From positions 248,001 through 312,000 of the forward strand of contig VWRR01000006.1 of assembly GCA_013995675.1 (NCBI GenBank): 64,000 nucleotides of DNA, written 5' to 3'. The DNA comes from Cyanidiococcus yangmingshanensis. Its lineage: Eukaryota > Rhodophyta > Bangiophyceae > Cyanidiales > Cyanidiaceae. This document shows positions 20,527 through 32,000 of the stretch, one piece after another (positions within the stretch are counted from its first letter, which is position 1; each line of letters starts with the position of its first letter). The notes under the pieces were generated by a model. It did no database searches, had not been told where the DNA came from, and saw nothing but the letters and a program-made list of their open reading frames with translations. The translations under genes and the position numbers were made by a program.

Positions 20527-21606
20527 ATGAAAGCTATTATTCTGGTTGGTGGTTATGGGACGAGGCTCCGTCCGCTAACTTTGTCTTACCCGAAACCGTT
20601 GGTAGAGTTCTGCAACAAGGCGATGGTTATGCACCAAATCGAGGCACTCGCTCGAGTCTCGGTTACTGAGGTCATCCTTGCAGTCAGCTACCAGCCTCAT
20701 GTTATGGATGACTTTCTGCAAAGAGAGCAGAAAAAGCTTGGCATAAAGATAACGGTGTCGAGGGAGACGGAGCCGATGGGCACTGCGGGTCCTATCAAGC
20801 TTGCCCAGCCGTTACTCGACGATAACGAGCCTTTCTTTGTGTTGAACTCGGACGTAACCTGTGATTACCCTTTTGCGGAAATGATAGCTGCACACCAAAG
20901 ACACGGTGGCAAGGCAACGATCTTGCTGACGAAAGTCGATGAGCCCAGTAAGTTCGGGATTGTCTTGTACGAACCAGAAACCATGCGGGTGAGAGCGTTT
21001 CGGGAGAAACCTACGGAATGGGTTGGCAACATGGCAAACGCCGGTGCGTACCTTCTATCGCCATCGGTACTCGACTATATGGAATTGAGACCCATGAGCA
21101 TCGAACGCGAAGTATTCCCAGCATTGGCAGCTGACGGAGTGCTTTACGCCCATGAATTGTCTGGCTATTGGGCCGATATCGGTCAACCGAAAGACTATCT
21201 TAGAGGCATGTCTCTGCACTTGCAGTCGCTTCGTTTGCGTGGATCTGCTGAGCTTGCTGCGGGTCCAGCATTCATTGGCAACGTGCTCGTTGACCCTTCT
21301 GCAGTCGTCGGCAAAGATTGTCGAATTGGTCCAGATGTTGTTGTTGGCGCTGGGTGCATCATTGAGGACGGTGTTCGCATCAAATCGAGCACGCTGCTGC
21401 CAGGTTCGCGAGTCAAGTCGCATACATGGATATCTACTTCAATTATTGGATGGGGTTGCACGATTGGTTCATGGGTTAGAATAGAGAACACGAGTGTGCT
21501 GGGCGAGGATGTCGCGATCAAGGATGAAGTCTGTGTCAACGGAGGCATCGTGCTGCCTCACAAATCGGTAAGCGAGCATATTCTCGAGCCTCGAATCGTG
21601 ATGTAG
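20527..21606 (+). CDS. GMPPB: Mannose-1-phosphate guanylyltransferase (GDP-mannose pyrophosphorylase)
   Basis: Makes GDP-mannose from mannose-1-phosphate and GTP, feeding N-glycosylation, GPI anchors, cell-surface glycans and, in algae, ascorbate. The 359-residue product starts MKAIILVGGYGTRLRPLT, the nucleotide-binding loop, followed by SYPKPLVEFCNKAM. VLNSDV is the sugar-nucleotide Asp motif, and FREKPTEWVGNMANAGAYL is highly diagnostic. The C-terminal left-handed beta-helix (hexapeptide repeats such as VDPSAVVGKDCRIGPDVVVG) completes the fold, ending EPRIVM as in GMPPB orthologues. The frame is open further upstream (ATG at 20389), but homology starts at 20527. Unbroken gene. Confidence 0.96.
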   Translation: MKAIILVGGYGTRLRPLTLSYPKPLVEFCNKAMVMHQIEALARVSVTEVILAVSYQPHVMDDFLQREQKKLGIKITVSRETEPMGTAGPIKLAQPLLDDNEPFFVLNSDVTCDYPFAEMIAAHQRHGGKATILLTKVDEPSKFGIVLYEPETMRVRAFREKPTEWVGNMANAGAYLLSPSVLDYMELRPMSIEREVFPALAADGVLYAHELSGYWADIGQPKDYLRGMSLHLQSLRLRGSAELAAGPAFIGNVLVDPSAVVGKDCRIGPDVVVGAGCIIEDGVRIKSSTLLPGSRVKSHTWISTSIIGWGCTIGSWVRIENTSVLGEDVAIKDEVCVNGGIVLPHKSVSEHILEPRIVM

Positions 21607-22800
21607 ATCGAGTGCTGTCGCTAATACGAGCGGTATCGTGTATCCATGGGCTACGACTGGAGACTTGGAGGCTCTCAGATTGCCCCTCCAGGTCTGTGAA
21701 GAGTCGATGACGCTTCGACAGAGGGACAGCTGTATTCCTCTAGACTCGGAAATGGTCGTTTCGTTCAGCTTTTTGTGAACCTTCATGCACATCGTGTGCC
21801 TGTCGTCCGAATTCGACCGCGATGCATACCAGAATCAGTCCTAAAAGAGCGTCAACGAAATTTTCGAGCACGCGTTGGTTCACCGTGTGCATCTACTGCA
21901 GCAACAAAAGTCAGGTCACATGTAGTCCGATACCTGTCCAAGCACGGACAAGGTGCGGATGCGCATGGACGTACTTGATGGGATATGGAACATACGACAT
22001 CCGACGAAGATTCACTGCAGGCCTTCTGGCCATCACTGTTGATATTTACAAGAATCCTGCGGATGTCTCTTCGATAGAACGCGATGAATCCCAACGCGCA
22101 AGGAGGGCGCCCCAGAAACATCGCACCAGTACGGCTGCTGTTCTGAAGCACTCAGAATCCGAGCATGTGATGACGGAAGCTCGCCCATCGTCTCTCCAAT
22201 CAAGGAATGGATCCTGGATTAGCAGGGCCGGTGCTCTAAGGCGTTCGAAAGCGGAGTGTCCTGAATGGTATCCTTCCAAACAGATCTACAGGCTGACACA
22301 CACACAAACACACACTAGGGTGGAATTGCACCCGGATAGAAGCGGCCTCTTGCTCATTAGATTCATTGAAGTTGGTCGCTTTCTGGTATCTCGAGAGGGC
22401 ACCAATCCAAAGCCCAGGTCCATGTGATCCTCCCGAAACTGGGCTGGAGTCATCGGCCAATGATCTAGAAGAGATCCATCCTGGCCAACGCTCTACAAGA
22501 CTCTTCCCAATCCACTTTACACTGGTTGCGCGTAGAAAGAACCCCAAATCGGTGAGACTTTTGCACACAAAATATGCCTATCGGCTCGTTGTCGTTGCAT
22601 CTGGCAGGTCATTAGATACAGGCCCAAAGGTATGCAACACAGCCGATCGTAGAGATTCACAAACGTGAACAGAGACACACAACAAGTCCGTGCTCCGCAA
22701 CAGGCGAAGGTTACCGCAAAACTGCTCATAGAATGCTAACTCGAACCATTCGAGACCTGCTGGAAGGCGCGTCACCGCTCGTCGCCAGCTGCATCATTAG
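21607..22800. other. Convergent intergenic region with an orphan 201-codon frame
   Basis: Spacer between GMPPB and the M41-like gene. It contains a plus-strand ATG-initiated frame at 21822-22427 (201 codons) with no recognised homology. The encoded protein is basic, low in hydrophobic segments and contains the translated CA repeat. I judge it about equally likely to be chance or an orphan gene. A short CA repeat lies at 22296-22315. Confidence 0.3.
22296..22315. repeat. Short CA-rich microsatellite
   Basis: Twenty bases of near-perfect CA dinucleotide repeat interrupted once by an extra AA. Lies in the spacer between convergent genes. Confidence 0.8.
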
Positions 22801-23733
22801 CTATCCGAGAACTGCTGCGGTCCTGTTGTCTAGGAGCTCGATGCATTGTAGCGATGACTTGCCCGCTAACAGGGCTTGGGCAATCTCTTCCAGTTGCGCT
22901 CGATACGTGCTACAAACACGCAACGCGGCCAGCATAGCCCATCGAACGGATGCTTGCACATCTGTATTGAGAAAAGGTTCATTTTGGCGGAAATAACGCG
23001 ATAGTGCTGCAAGATCTTCAACTCCTCCTTCCGCGTCACCAAAAATGATTGCCTCCGCAGCGATACCCGACAGTGCGATCATCGCGAACGACTCGGAGAA
23101 GGACACAGAGCTTGTTTCTCTTGATTGCTGCTCTTTCAGAATCACACCAGTCGTTCCGATGAAACGACCATTGAGTTGTCCTCCGAGAGTGTAGTCCTCC
23201 AACGAATATCCGAGCAAGTGCGACACGATCACGTGCCCAGCTTCGTGAATCGCTACTCGCTTTGGGTTCGTAAACCATTTTCTCTGCACCCAGGAGGCAA
23301 TACGACCACGCAACGCCAGCGTATCGAATGCCCACAAACCCATACCGCCCAAAGAAGTGACAGCGACAGCGTTTTGTAGACCTTGGGCACCTTGCACTGC
23401 GCTCGCCTCCGCAAGCGCTGGGGCCAGAAATGCCAACGTCATGACACCCACAATCACACCAAACACAGCCTCGTTGCGACTTTCCACGCGAGAACCAATC
23501 AATACTCTCAAATCAACATCCGGCTTGCCAATTTCTCGCTTCAGTTCCCAGTCACCAACTGGACGTCGAGGAGGCAACAATCTTCGCCAGTCTACCTCCA
23601 GCCGAGCTGAAAGATCCCAAGTCAAACGAGCGGCCCAAAGTTGGCGGATCGATCGCCTCTGTGCTCGAGCACCTACAGCATTCGTTTTTAGCGATTGAAT
23701 GGAAAGAGACTGAGGAAGTGATACGAGAAACAT
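22801..23733 (-). CDS. M41-like membrane metalloprotease lacking an AAA domain, probably plastid
   Basis: 310 residues. The zinc motif HEAGH (163-167, in RVAIHEAGHVIVSHLLG) and a downstream Asp (GGVEDLAAL, after SGIAAEAIIFGDAEG) match the peptidase domain of FtsH. There is no ATP-binding domain. Two membrane segments precede it (about 90-107, FGVIVGVMTLAFLAPAL; and 119-137). The first ~60 residues are basic and rich in Ser, Leu and Arg, as in a transit peptide. Stand-alone M41-like proteins of this architecture occur in plants, algae and cyanobacteria and are generally found in plastid membranes. The zinc ligands are present, so activity is possible. What it cleaves is unknown. The ATG is at 23731-23733 and the frame is intact. 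Confidence 0.8.
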   Translation of the reverse strand: MFLVSLPQSLSIQSLKTNAVGARAQRRSIRQLWAARLTWDLSARLEVDWRRLLPPRRPVGDWELKREIGKPDVDLRVLIGSRVESRNEAVFGVIVGVMTLAFLAPALAEASAVQGAQGLQNAVAVTSLGGMGLWAFDTLALRGRIASWVQRKWFTNPKRVAIHEAGHVIVSHLLGYSLEDYTLGGQLNGRFIGTTGVILKEQQSRETSSVSFSESFAMIALSGIAAEAIIFGDAEGGVEDLAALSRYFRQNEPFLNTDVQASVRWAMLAALRVCSTYRAQLEEIAQALLAGKSSLQCIELLDNRTAAVLG

Positions 23734-24401
23734 GAACAGCGTTATACGACAATGATTGCTACGCGCTTCCCAATCACGCTACATCACCCCAAACGAATGT
23801 TCGACGGGCCGTTCCGATTGGAACGAAGGGCCCAGAGCAGCGCTCTCGGCGCGTTCGCGGTTCCCGTTTTTCGGTGGACACGCGGCATCGCCCTCGAGGC
23901 GCTGGCGATACCCATCACGCACGCACGGGCGATCCTCAGATGCGTCTCGTCGAACGGCAGTGTCTTCGATCGAGATGCAAACAATACAGTCGTCTCGTGA
24001 AGCGCATTATGGGGTTTCGTGTTCGCGTGTGAGATACCCGATACGTGTACGCGCGAATCTCGTCGCTGGTGTTCGTCCAAAGCGCTACCTTCTATTCGAT
24101 GCGTAGATGCTGGCTGATCGTAGGTCGCGATCGATCCGAGCACGCCTGCCACACGGGCGGTCAAGCGGCTCGTGTGCCACGCGCACATGGCACGGATCCA
24201 ATGGACAGATGGACACGCACGGATGCGTGTCGTTTGGCGGGAAACGGCGTCCTGTTGGCACGCATGCATGGACGGGTGCGTGCATCGACCCGTCATGCAT
24301 GTGCTCTGATCGTTTCAGCACTGCGCAATGTTCTGATTGACGTTGTTGTTTCTGTGGCGAGTTAAGGAACAAGGAGTTTGTTGATGTAGAAGACGAGTGA
24401 A
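23734..24401. other. Divergent promoter region
   Basis: About 670 bases between the starts of the M41-like and glycosyltransferase genes. The 24170-24300 part is rich in CACGCA/TGCATG steps with short inverted repeats around GCATGCATG. No coding family recognised. Confidence 0.45.
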
Positions 24402-25497
24402 ATGAAGCGCGGCGCGAGGTTCGGGCTGTTGCATCGAAGCAGCCACTCAACCAGGGCGGTGAACTGCAACCCGCAACCTTGCTGTCTCGGGGCGACGCTT
24501 GGTGCGTGTCCTTTTATTCGTTGGCGTTGCAGTGTTCGTTGCCCTAATTTCGAGCTTGTCTCATCCTTTGGACACTTTGCGGAGGCGAGAAATCGTTACC
24601 ACAGCGTGTTATTCGAGAGCGCATATGTCATGGGCTTCGAGTTCGTTCTCGCCAATCGCAATTGGTATTGTGACCTGCACCTCAAACGACCGTCATCGCT
24701 GTGATCACGCAAAGCGGCATGTGGCTCTCGTACAGGCGCAGCTGCGGACTTGGGCAGCAGACGCACTACATTACGGGGCAACTATCGTTGTCGCAAGCGA
24801 TGCGCCTTGGCCCGAGGAAGCAGGCCCCTTGCCCGCTGAGGTGCACTACATCTGGTTCCCGGTTCCGTCGCCAAGAGCACTGCGACTTGGATTTCAAAGA
24901 CATGCTTCCCGTGAAGGAGTTTTTCGCCCCGAGTCCAATCGTACCAGACAGATGCTGGCTCATGCGCTGGCCGTGCTTCCATCATCGGTACGATTCTTCG
25001 TCAAGATTGATGATGATGCGTATCTGCGTTTACATCGACTCGCACCACTGCTACGACTAATTGATCCAGCGAGACACGTCTACCTGGGCAGCGTACGTAC
25101 CTCCTGGGGTCGTTTAGATCCTGTCAACGGTGATAGGGAACCGCATGAACAGAACAATACAAAGTCTGATCATGTGCTTGAGTATGCGATGGGCGGCGCT
25201 GGCTACGTTCTGACCCGACCTTTGGCGGAACAACTAGCATCACGCGTGCAGGAATGCACGCTCTATAATGGTGAGGATAAGGATTTGGCTGTCTGCTTGA
25301 GAAGCTGCCAAGGCATTGAAGCGGTGAATTTTCCTGGTTTTTGGTACGGTCCGCCCGAAACCGCACCGCCGCAACAACGGGATGCAATGGTTGCATTTCA
25401 CAAGCTGAACGGTGCCGCTGAGATGGAGCTCGTGCATCGGCGATATGGCATGCACGCTGAATGTGCTCGAGTAGATGCAGGGGGTGATTTGATTTGA
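24402..25497 (+). CDS. GT31-type glycosyltransferase, type II membrane protein, start in a shifted frame
   Basis: Golgi-type glycosyltransferase. A signal-anchor segment (VRVLLFVGVAVFVALISSL) is followed by a catalytic domain with the metal-binding triad VKIDDDAYLRL, the acceptor-site motif YAMGGAGYVLTRPLAEQL and GEDKDLAVCLRSC. This combination is closest to core-1 type beta-1,3-galactosyltransferases of family GT31. The frame holding the anchor and catalytic domain opens at 24463 after a stop, with no ATG before the anchor (its first start-like codon, at 24499, is TTG). The preceding frame has an ATG at 24402 (MKRGARFGLLHRSSHSTRAV). Skipping one base after that would join a basic cytosolic tail to the anchor. 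Donor and acceptor sugars cannot be read from sequence. Confidence 0.75.
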
Positions 25498-26091
25498 ATC
25501 CCCTGATGGGCCTCTGACCGATGACTTTCGGCTCTTGTCTGGAGCAACCACGCCTCCGGATTTCTAAATAGGCAGCGCCGTGAGCCCGGATCTGGACCGA
25601 TGACTGCGAGCCTTACCGAACCCTGCGATCTTCCGATGGAGCAGATTGGCTGCGGAGACATCGTCGCGCTCACCAACAAGAGTGTCTAGGCTAATCTCTA
25701 TCAGTTTCGATGCATGCAACGTGCCAGCTGCCTGCACCAGACCGATAGAGGGCGTCTTGGCGCTCGGGGAAAAGCGACACGCAGTCTGCGTAGAAGGAGT
25801 GATTTGAGCCTTTGCGGTGAGAAAGACGAAAACGCTATTCGTTGAAGACTGCTCTAGCTTTTTTCGGGCGGTACCAGCAATCCTCTTGCACCGCAAACGC
25901 CCGCGAAGTACATTAACCGGTCTATTTCGCTCGCGCAGCTCTTTCCCAAGGATGTTGCGACGCTACCAATGCCAGAATTTTACATCTGCACAAAATATCT
26001 ATCCGAGTGGTGAAATGACGGTTCGTTACGCATCATCGATCGACTGTCATTTCCGCCGAGGCCGCTCTCATGAGGAGAACGAGACGCTTGT
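25498..26091. other. Convergent intergenic spacer
   Basis: About 590 bases between the 3' ends of the glycosyltransferase and VPS13 genes. Only short frames. Nothing recognised. Confidence 0.5.
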
Positions 26092-29000
26092 TCATTCAAA
26101 AGCGCCACCGTCAGATTCCTCCGCGACGTCGAAGAAACTCTCCTCCGACGCGCTATGCAGGCGTCCCCGACTAGTCCCATTCGAGGACGTATCGTCATCG
26201 CCATTAACCGCTGCCAACTGGTCAACGATCTCGGTGTGCTCCCGACGCACGCGATCGCTGGCCTCAGAACTTGCGTGCCGCGCGCTCATGCTCTGTCCTA
26301 CCGGTTTCTGCCGAAGAGAGCGTGAAGGGTCTCCTCGAAGCGGAATGGCCGATCCTTCGGTCAAAATCGACAGTGGTTGGGATGGCGCACCGCGGAGACT
26401 CTCCGTCCGGGCCTCGCTCGTGTCGCGGCCAAGTAAAACCCGCGCGCTATGGGATGAGCGCGTCGGTCGCGTAGGTTCCATATCCGACGCCGGCTCGTCG
26501 CCGACCTGTCGAGGCGCCAACGTCGCCGTCGCGCTACGTGTGCGCAGCAGGGACCGCAAGCGGCTCGCGAAGCGCTGCATGGACGATTGACGGCTACCCG
26601 ATGCACAAGAGATGCCCGTGCGCTCCTCGGATGCCCTGCATGCAACCTGTTTCGCTTGGGTAGACCCGTCTTTCGAGGTCGTAAGCGTGGTCGAGTCACA
26701 CGGCGCTTTCTGTGACTCCGCAGTGGCATGAACGAACGTCTCGTAACTCTCGATGACACTAGTCTCTAGATCAATCTCTGATTCGGATGACGAAAACTCG
26801 CCTGATGGTGCGGTGTGCGCGGTGCTCTCGGGTGCGAATTCCCTTCTCGATGCTCGATGCTGGCTGCTGCTCACGCTCTTGGGGACAGAACCATCTCGGG
26901 TATCCTGATGGCTCAGATGTCTGGACCCCGTTAACGCTGGTGTTGCCTCTGAATCCGCCAATGTCATCCGGGGAGGCGTCGCCGATTCGTGCCGGCTCCC
27001 CAGTGTTGCGCACATTTCCAATGTACCGACAAGAAACAACATACGCACGGTGTTCGCTGATCGGCGGAACTGAACCATTGACCGCATATGGGCAGGGCAC
27101 CGAATATGCGCCCGAGGGATTGCCCGCCGCGAGATGACGAATTCCAGAGTGATCCAGTGGCTCTCGTCGTACACCGCATTCTGATCTTTCGGATCCGTCA
27201 GCGCGTAGAGGATAATTCCTGAAAGTTTCCGGAAACGAAGATGGCGCGCAGTGTGACGCTCGGGGAGAGCAGCCACACTTGGGTCGGTGTCGCTCCTCGC
27301 AGCATCGATTCCGTGGCGCGACGTTGTTGACGCCGAGGACTTGGATGAGTCCCTCGCCCGGCGCGATTTTTCCGGGCTCGGCGTCTGCCTTTGCCTTCGT
27401 TGTCGTCGGTTTGAAGGCAGCGGTGCCCGGAAAACAACGAAACGTACGCAACGTCCTCCGTCTATAATATTTGGCGGTTCGATCTGGAAGTAACCGGAAT
27501 CGAGGTGCTGCCAGAGAAGTACGAGCGCTTGGCCAGATCGGTTCTCAATGACGCCCTCCAAGGTGCCGACACCGAGTGCTTCTGTGTACAGTGCACCCGG
27601 CTGCGCTGAGGTTATGTTGCTTCCGGTCGCAGAGGTTATGTTGCTTCCGGTCGCAGATAGCGATGAGGAAGGTCGCGCAGAATCGTCTCGTTTCGCCTGA
27701 AAGGCTGTCGAAATCGATTCACTCAACATGGAGCTCGCCGCGTCATCATCATCATCATCTGCGTTTGGGGCACGCACCTCCATTCCGCTTGTCGTCATGA
27801 GCGCTTCTGCCGATTCCTCGCGCTGCATCTCCGTCGCCAGCTGAGGATCTGTTTGATCTTCCGCTGCCTTGGTTTGGAGACGTGATGCTTCGCTCCTGTC
27901 GTGAGGCGGTGCAGCTCGTAACTGAGGCGGTGCCGAGATACTGAATATGAGTTGGCCAGATGATGCCATTCGGGTACTGTCGTCTCGGTTATCAGGGTCG
28001 ATGCGCAGCAGAGACTTGTTCGTAGCTGGCTGCGCGAAATCACCTGGATTTGGTATCGCAGTCGTCGACGCTGAACGAAGGGCATTAATGATATCATCGT
28101 CATAGCTGATAGATTGGCCCTGCCCCGGCGCCATGATCATCGTCTGGTTGGCAAACAATCGGCCTCGTGCAACCGTACAGAACACCTGGCGTAGGGTCTG
28201 CAACAAATCTTCACGCTGAGCTTGCGAAGTGCATACTAGATGGAGGCGTTGTACGGTCGACGTTCGCTCGCGCAGCGCTCCGGGAGGAGAGCGTGACGCT
28301 CCTGGCTCGGGCGCTGAACTCTTCCGAAAGAGCCGTCTCTGCAACCCTATCGGTTTGGGAACATGACCGCGATCCGATCGACTTTTGATGCGACTCAAGA
28401 GCCGACCATAGGATGTTGTCGCCGAATGCAGCAGCTCCAGCACTTGTGGTTGATTCGTGTTCTCTACAACTTGAACCACTTCTGACCAATGGACTCGCCA
28501 CAAGCAACAGAATTTGCTTGGACGCTCTGAATGGACAATCAGGCCGTAGATATGCTCCGTAGACACCAGAATCACTCCGGATCGAGGTCCCAACGGCAGT
28601 CGCTCTAGAGCAAATGCTCGGCTCGTCAAATTCGCAGCCTCGTAGATCGCCATTGCAGTGACCCGAAACATGCCAACGTAGTACTCTAGATTGAAATACG
28701 GCTCGTCGCGAGCAACTTTCGTCTTGCGGTTGAGCAGTCGCCACAAAAGATCATTCCCCTGAGCGTCCTCCAGTCGGTACGGCACGAGTCGCAATCCGGG
28801 ACCAAAGCAGCGTGGTGGGCGGACCCTTGTTCCCGACGGCATCCTCAGGTGTTGTGGACGAGCACCCAAGCTCGCCGCCGGATGCATGATCAGGTCCAGA
28901 AAGCCGTTGGCAGGACGCACCACAGCCTGGGTCAGTGCTCGTCGAATACCGCGGGACAGAGAACCCGCCTGAGCACCGCGATACGGTTCTCGGACGAGAC

Positions 29001-32000
29001 CTGTCACCGCCATGCGCATTTCGTACCCGAAGGACTCGAGTCCTTTCCGCAGACCACCAGTAATAGAGGACGGCGCATCCCTTCGACGCTCTTCCCGTTT
29101 CTGAATGTATTGCGAATCACCGGAAATTGCAGTCAAGCCACGTGATAACGAAGCGGATACTGCAGAGACAGTGCGAAATAATCCGCGTACCGAGTCGGTG
29201 AAAAGGCCTAGACTCGCTCGATTCAGACGAAGCAAAAAGTCATAGCTGGATGTCGCCTGGCGGGGCGTATCGAGAAATTCCGTGACGCCCTCGGCGACGG
29301 TATCCAACAAACGAGCAGGGTTTCCCAGCAAGTCACTGGACGCCAGTAGCTCTATCTGAGAACTACGAAACTGAATGAGATAGAATTCGCGAATGAACTC
29401 TATCCAGTGATTCACCGAATCCAGATAGTGTTCCTGGAGAAGCGCCCTAGAATTCAAAGAGGCATCTTCTACCGTTCCGAGCGCCGCGATAAGCGGACGG
29501 AAAAAGGCGCGGTATCCGCGAAAACGTGGACTCTCGCTGGTTGCAAGGAAGCCGCTGCCGCTGTGAGGATTCGCGCCCGCAAAAGTGCCAGCAAACGTCT
29601 GGTGCGCTGTCGACAAGGGGCTCCCGCTTGGGTACCGGTCGTATGCGCCTCTGCGGTGATCTCGGCCGGCATAGCTCAGACTGCTCTCCGCGGAGTGTTG
29701 CATCGCGTTCATGTCGCCTGCCAGACTCGATTCGGTCGACGTCTCCTCGATAGAGAGATCACGAGAACTCATCGGTGTCCAAGCTCGGAGCTGGTCATTC
29801 GACACGCCTTGGTGAATGGACCTGCTCGAGGATCCGGTCGGGAGCTGAACGCCACTCAGCGGCGTTACGCTGATGGTCCCCGGCATCAGCTGGTAAGGCA
29901 CAGGTCGCGTCATCGCATTCGGTACCATGGAGCTGGTGAAAAAGCTCACTCGAAGCGAAAGCGGATTGAAGAGCAGATACTCGAGGTAGATCTGGCGACC
30001 AGGTTCCCTGATACCGTCGCGAGCCTGACCATTGGCACCCGTTCGGTGGACCGATTTCCCCCGATCATGCTCATCCGTATCTGCAGAGAAGAGCAGACGC
30101 AGAAATGGCCAAGCTTCTCGCACAAAGTCTTCTTCAAGGCACACTTCGATCGTCTGAAGCGCGAGGAATGCGAACCGCACATTCCAGACGTTCCCACTGT
30201 ACGGAGCTCCGAGCTCGACCGAGAGATAGAGCGCTGGATAGACTGCAGGCGCCGCTACCCTAGACGAGGACGGCGTACCTGTCTCCTGTGCACGTTCCGT
30301 TTCAGACGACGTGGTTTTCCTCTGGCCATGGACTGCTGCATCGACACGGGCCGCCGAGCCAGCGTTCCCGGCATACGCGGTCCCAGCGTCCTCGTCCGCC
30401 CTTGGAGTCGACTGGAACCCATCGGACGAGGTTTCGCTACCCAAGCCAGCAGTGCCGACCGATGACCCCCTGATCTGCGTTTCCGTCGCGTCCGAGGTAG
30501 ACTTGCTCCTCGACTGCGAGGTGGCACCGTGCGCAGCGCTCGCAGCGCGTAGGCGCTGTGCTCGTATGCGAAGCACTTTGGGATGGACACACATGTTCCG
30601 CTGATTGTCGAGCTCAATGCCCTCTATGCCAAGTTCGAGGGCACACCCCTTGTAATTGGTGGTGTAGCCACCAAGTAATCGATGCATCGTCATATAGGCC
30701 AACTCGGCCGGCTCCGCAGTTAGGAACGAGACTCCAATTCGCTCCAGCTGGAAGAAGAAATCCAGATGGCGCTCTTGATCCGATGCGACCTCGTTCTCTT
30801 CGGGCCAAGTAGGACGAACGAAGCCATAGCGACGGAACCACCGGATGGAACTTGATGGACGAGTGGGTGCTGATCGTCGGTCGCTACGCCGGGGCCTCGC
30901 AGCGACCGCTTCCCGGGCCATGAGCAGTGCCTCGGCAACGATGCCGTTCCGAAAGCGCTGGAAAACCTCGCGATCGTCATAAAATGTAATCACTTTGGTT
31001 GGTCCATCCAGCGATATCGCCACCTGCAGGGGTGCCCGCTCTGCGCCCAGCGGTAAGACCGCAACACATTCCCCAAGGCCGTCGAGTCCCAACTCGAAAC
31101 GCGTCTGCTCCACTTCCAGGACGAGCCGTCTTGCCCGGGACAAGGTAAAAGGATTGTCCCATGCATAACGAGCCGTGTAACCTGGTCGTAACATCCAATA
31201 ACGTCGACTGGCCTCTAACTGTCGATAGGCAATCGAGTAACGTATACAGAGGTTCTGGAGTCGCATCGGTGGGTGTACCGGATCCTCAGGCTCTATCGTG
31301 ATGGTCCAGACGCTTGCTGGACTCGGTTGCAGGGTCAATCGAGCAATGTACTGTCGTAACGTATCTGGACAATACAGTTTCAGTGCATAGTGCCCGGTGA
31401 TACCAACCGGAATGCCACAACTCCAGAGCCAGGTCGAACGGTTCCTCTCTTGGCGGTCGAGTGAAGCCTGTCGGCTTGTGGATCTTGTCGGCTCCGTCGA
31501 GGCTTTGCTCGAACGGATCTTATCGTTTGTCATCGTTCGGTGCACGGTCGATACCTCGCTCGCCAAGGCTTCCGCTCTCGGCGAAGATGATGCAGCCTCC
31601 CTCAATGCCGACTGCACTGGACGAATACGAATCGCGCCGTTGCGACCCATATCGGCCAACTCCCAATGAAGTGCATCACAAGCCCCTGGTGCTAGCGAAT
31701 GAATATGACCCATGGACGAAGAGACACGGCCCTCTAGTAGCGTCTCCAGTTCGAGACGACGCAGTGTCTGCACATACTCGAAGGGAATCGGAGTCCGATT
31801 CACAATTCTGGCCATGTTGTGAATCGTCAGAATGAGGCTGTTTCCGAATCGCTCACTCGCTGGCCTGGTGTTGATCATCAGCGCCCGCTCCGGTAGATGG
31901 AGCACATGCACGGTTTCCAAGTCTCGAATGAATATGTTCTCCGACCAGCTGCCGAGGCGCTCATCGATGACAGCAACACGGAAACTCTCCACAGAGAGTG

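Noticed and set aside
24170-24300. CACGCA/TGCATG-rich stretch as a possible repeat or origin element
   Set aside because: Short irregular motifs only; no clear unit, period or known binding site.
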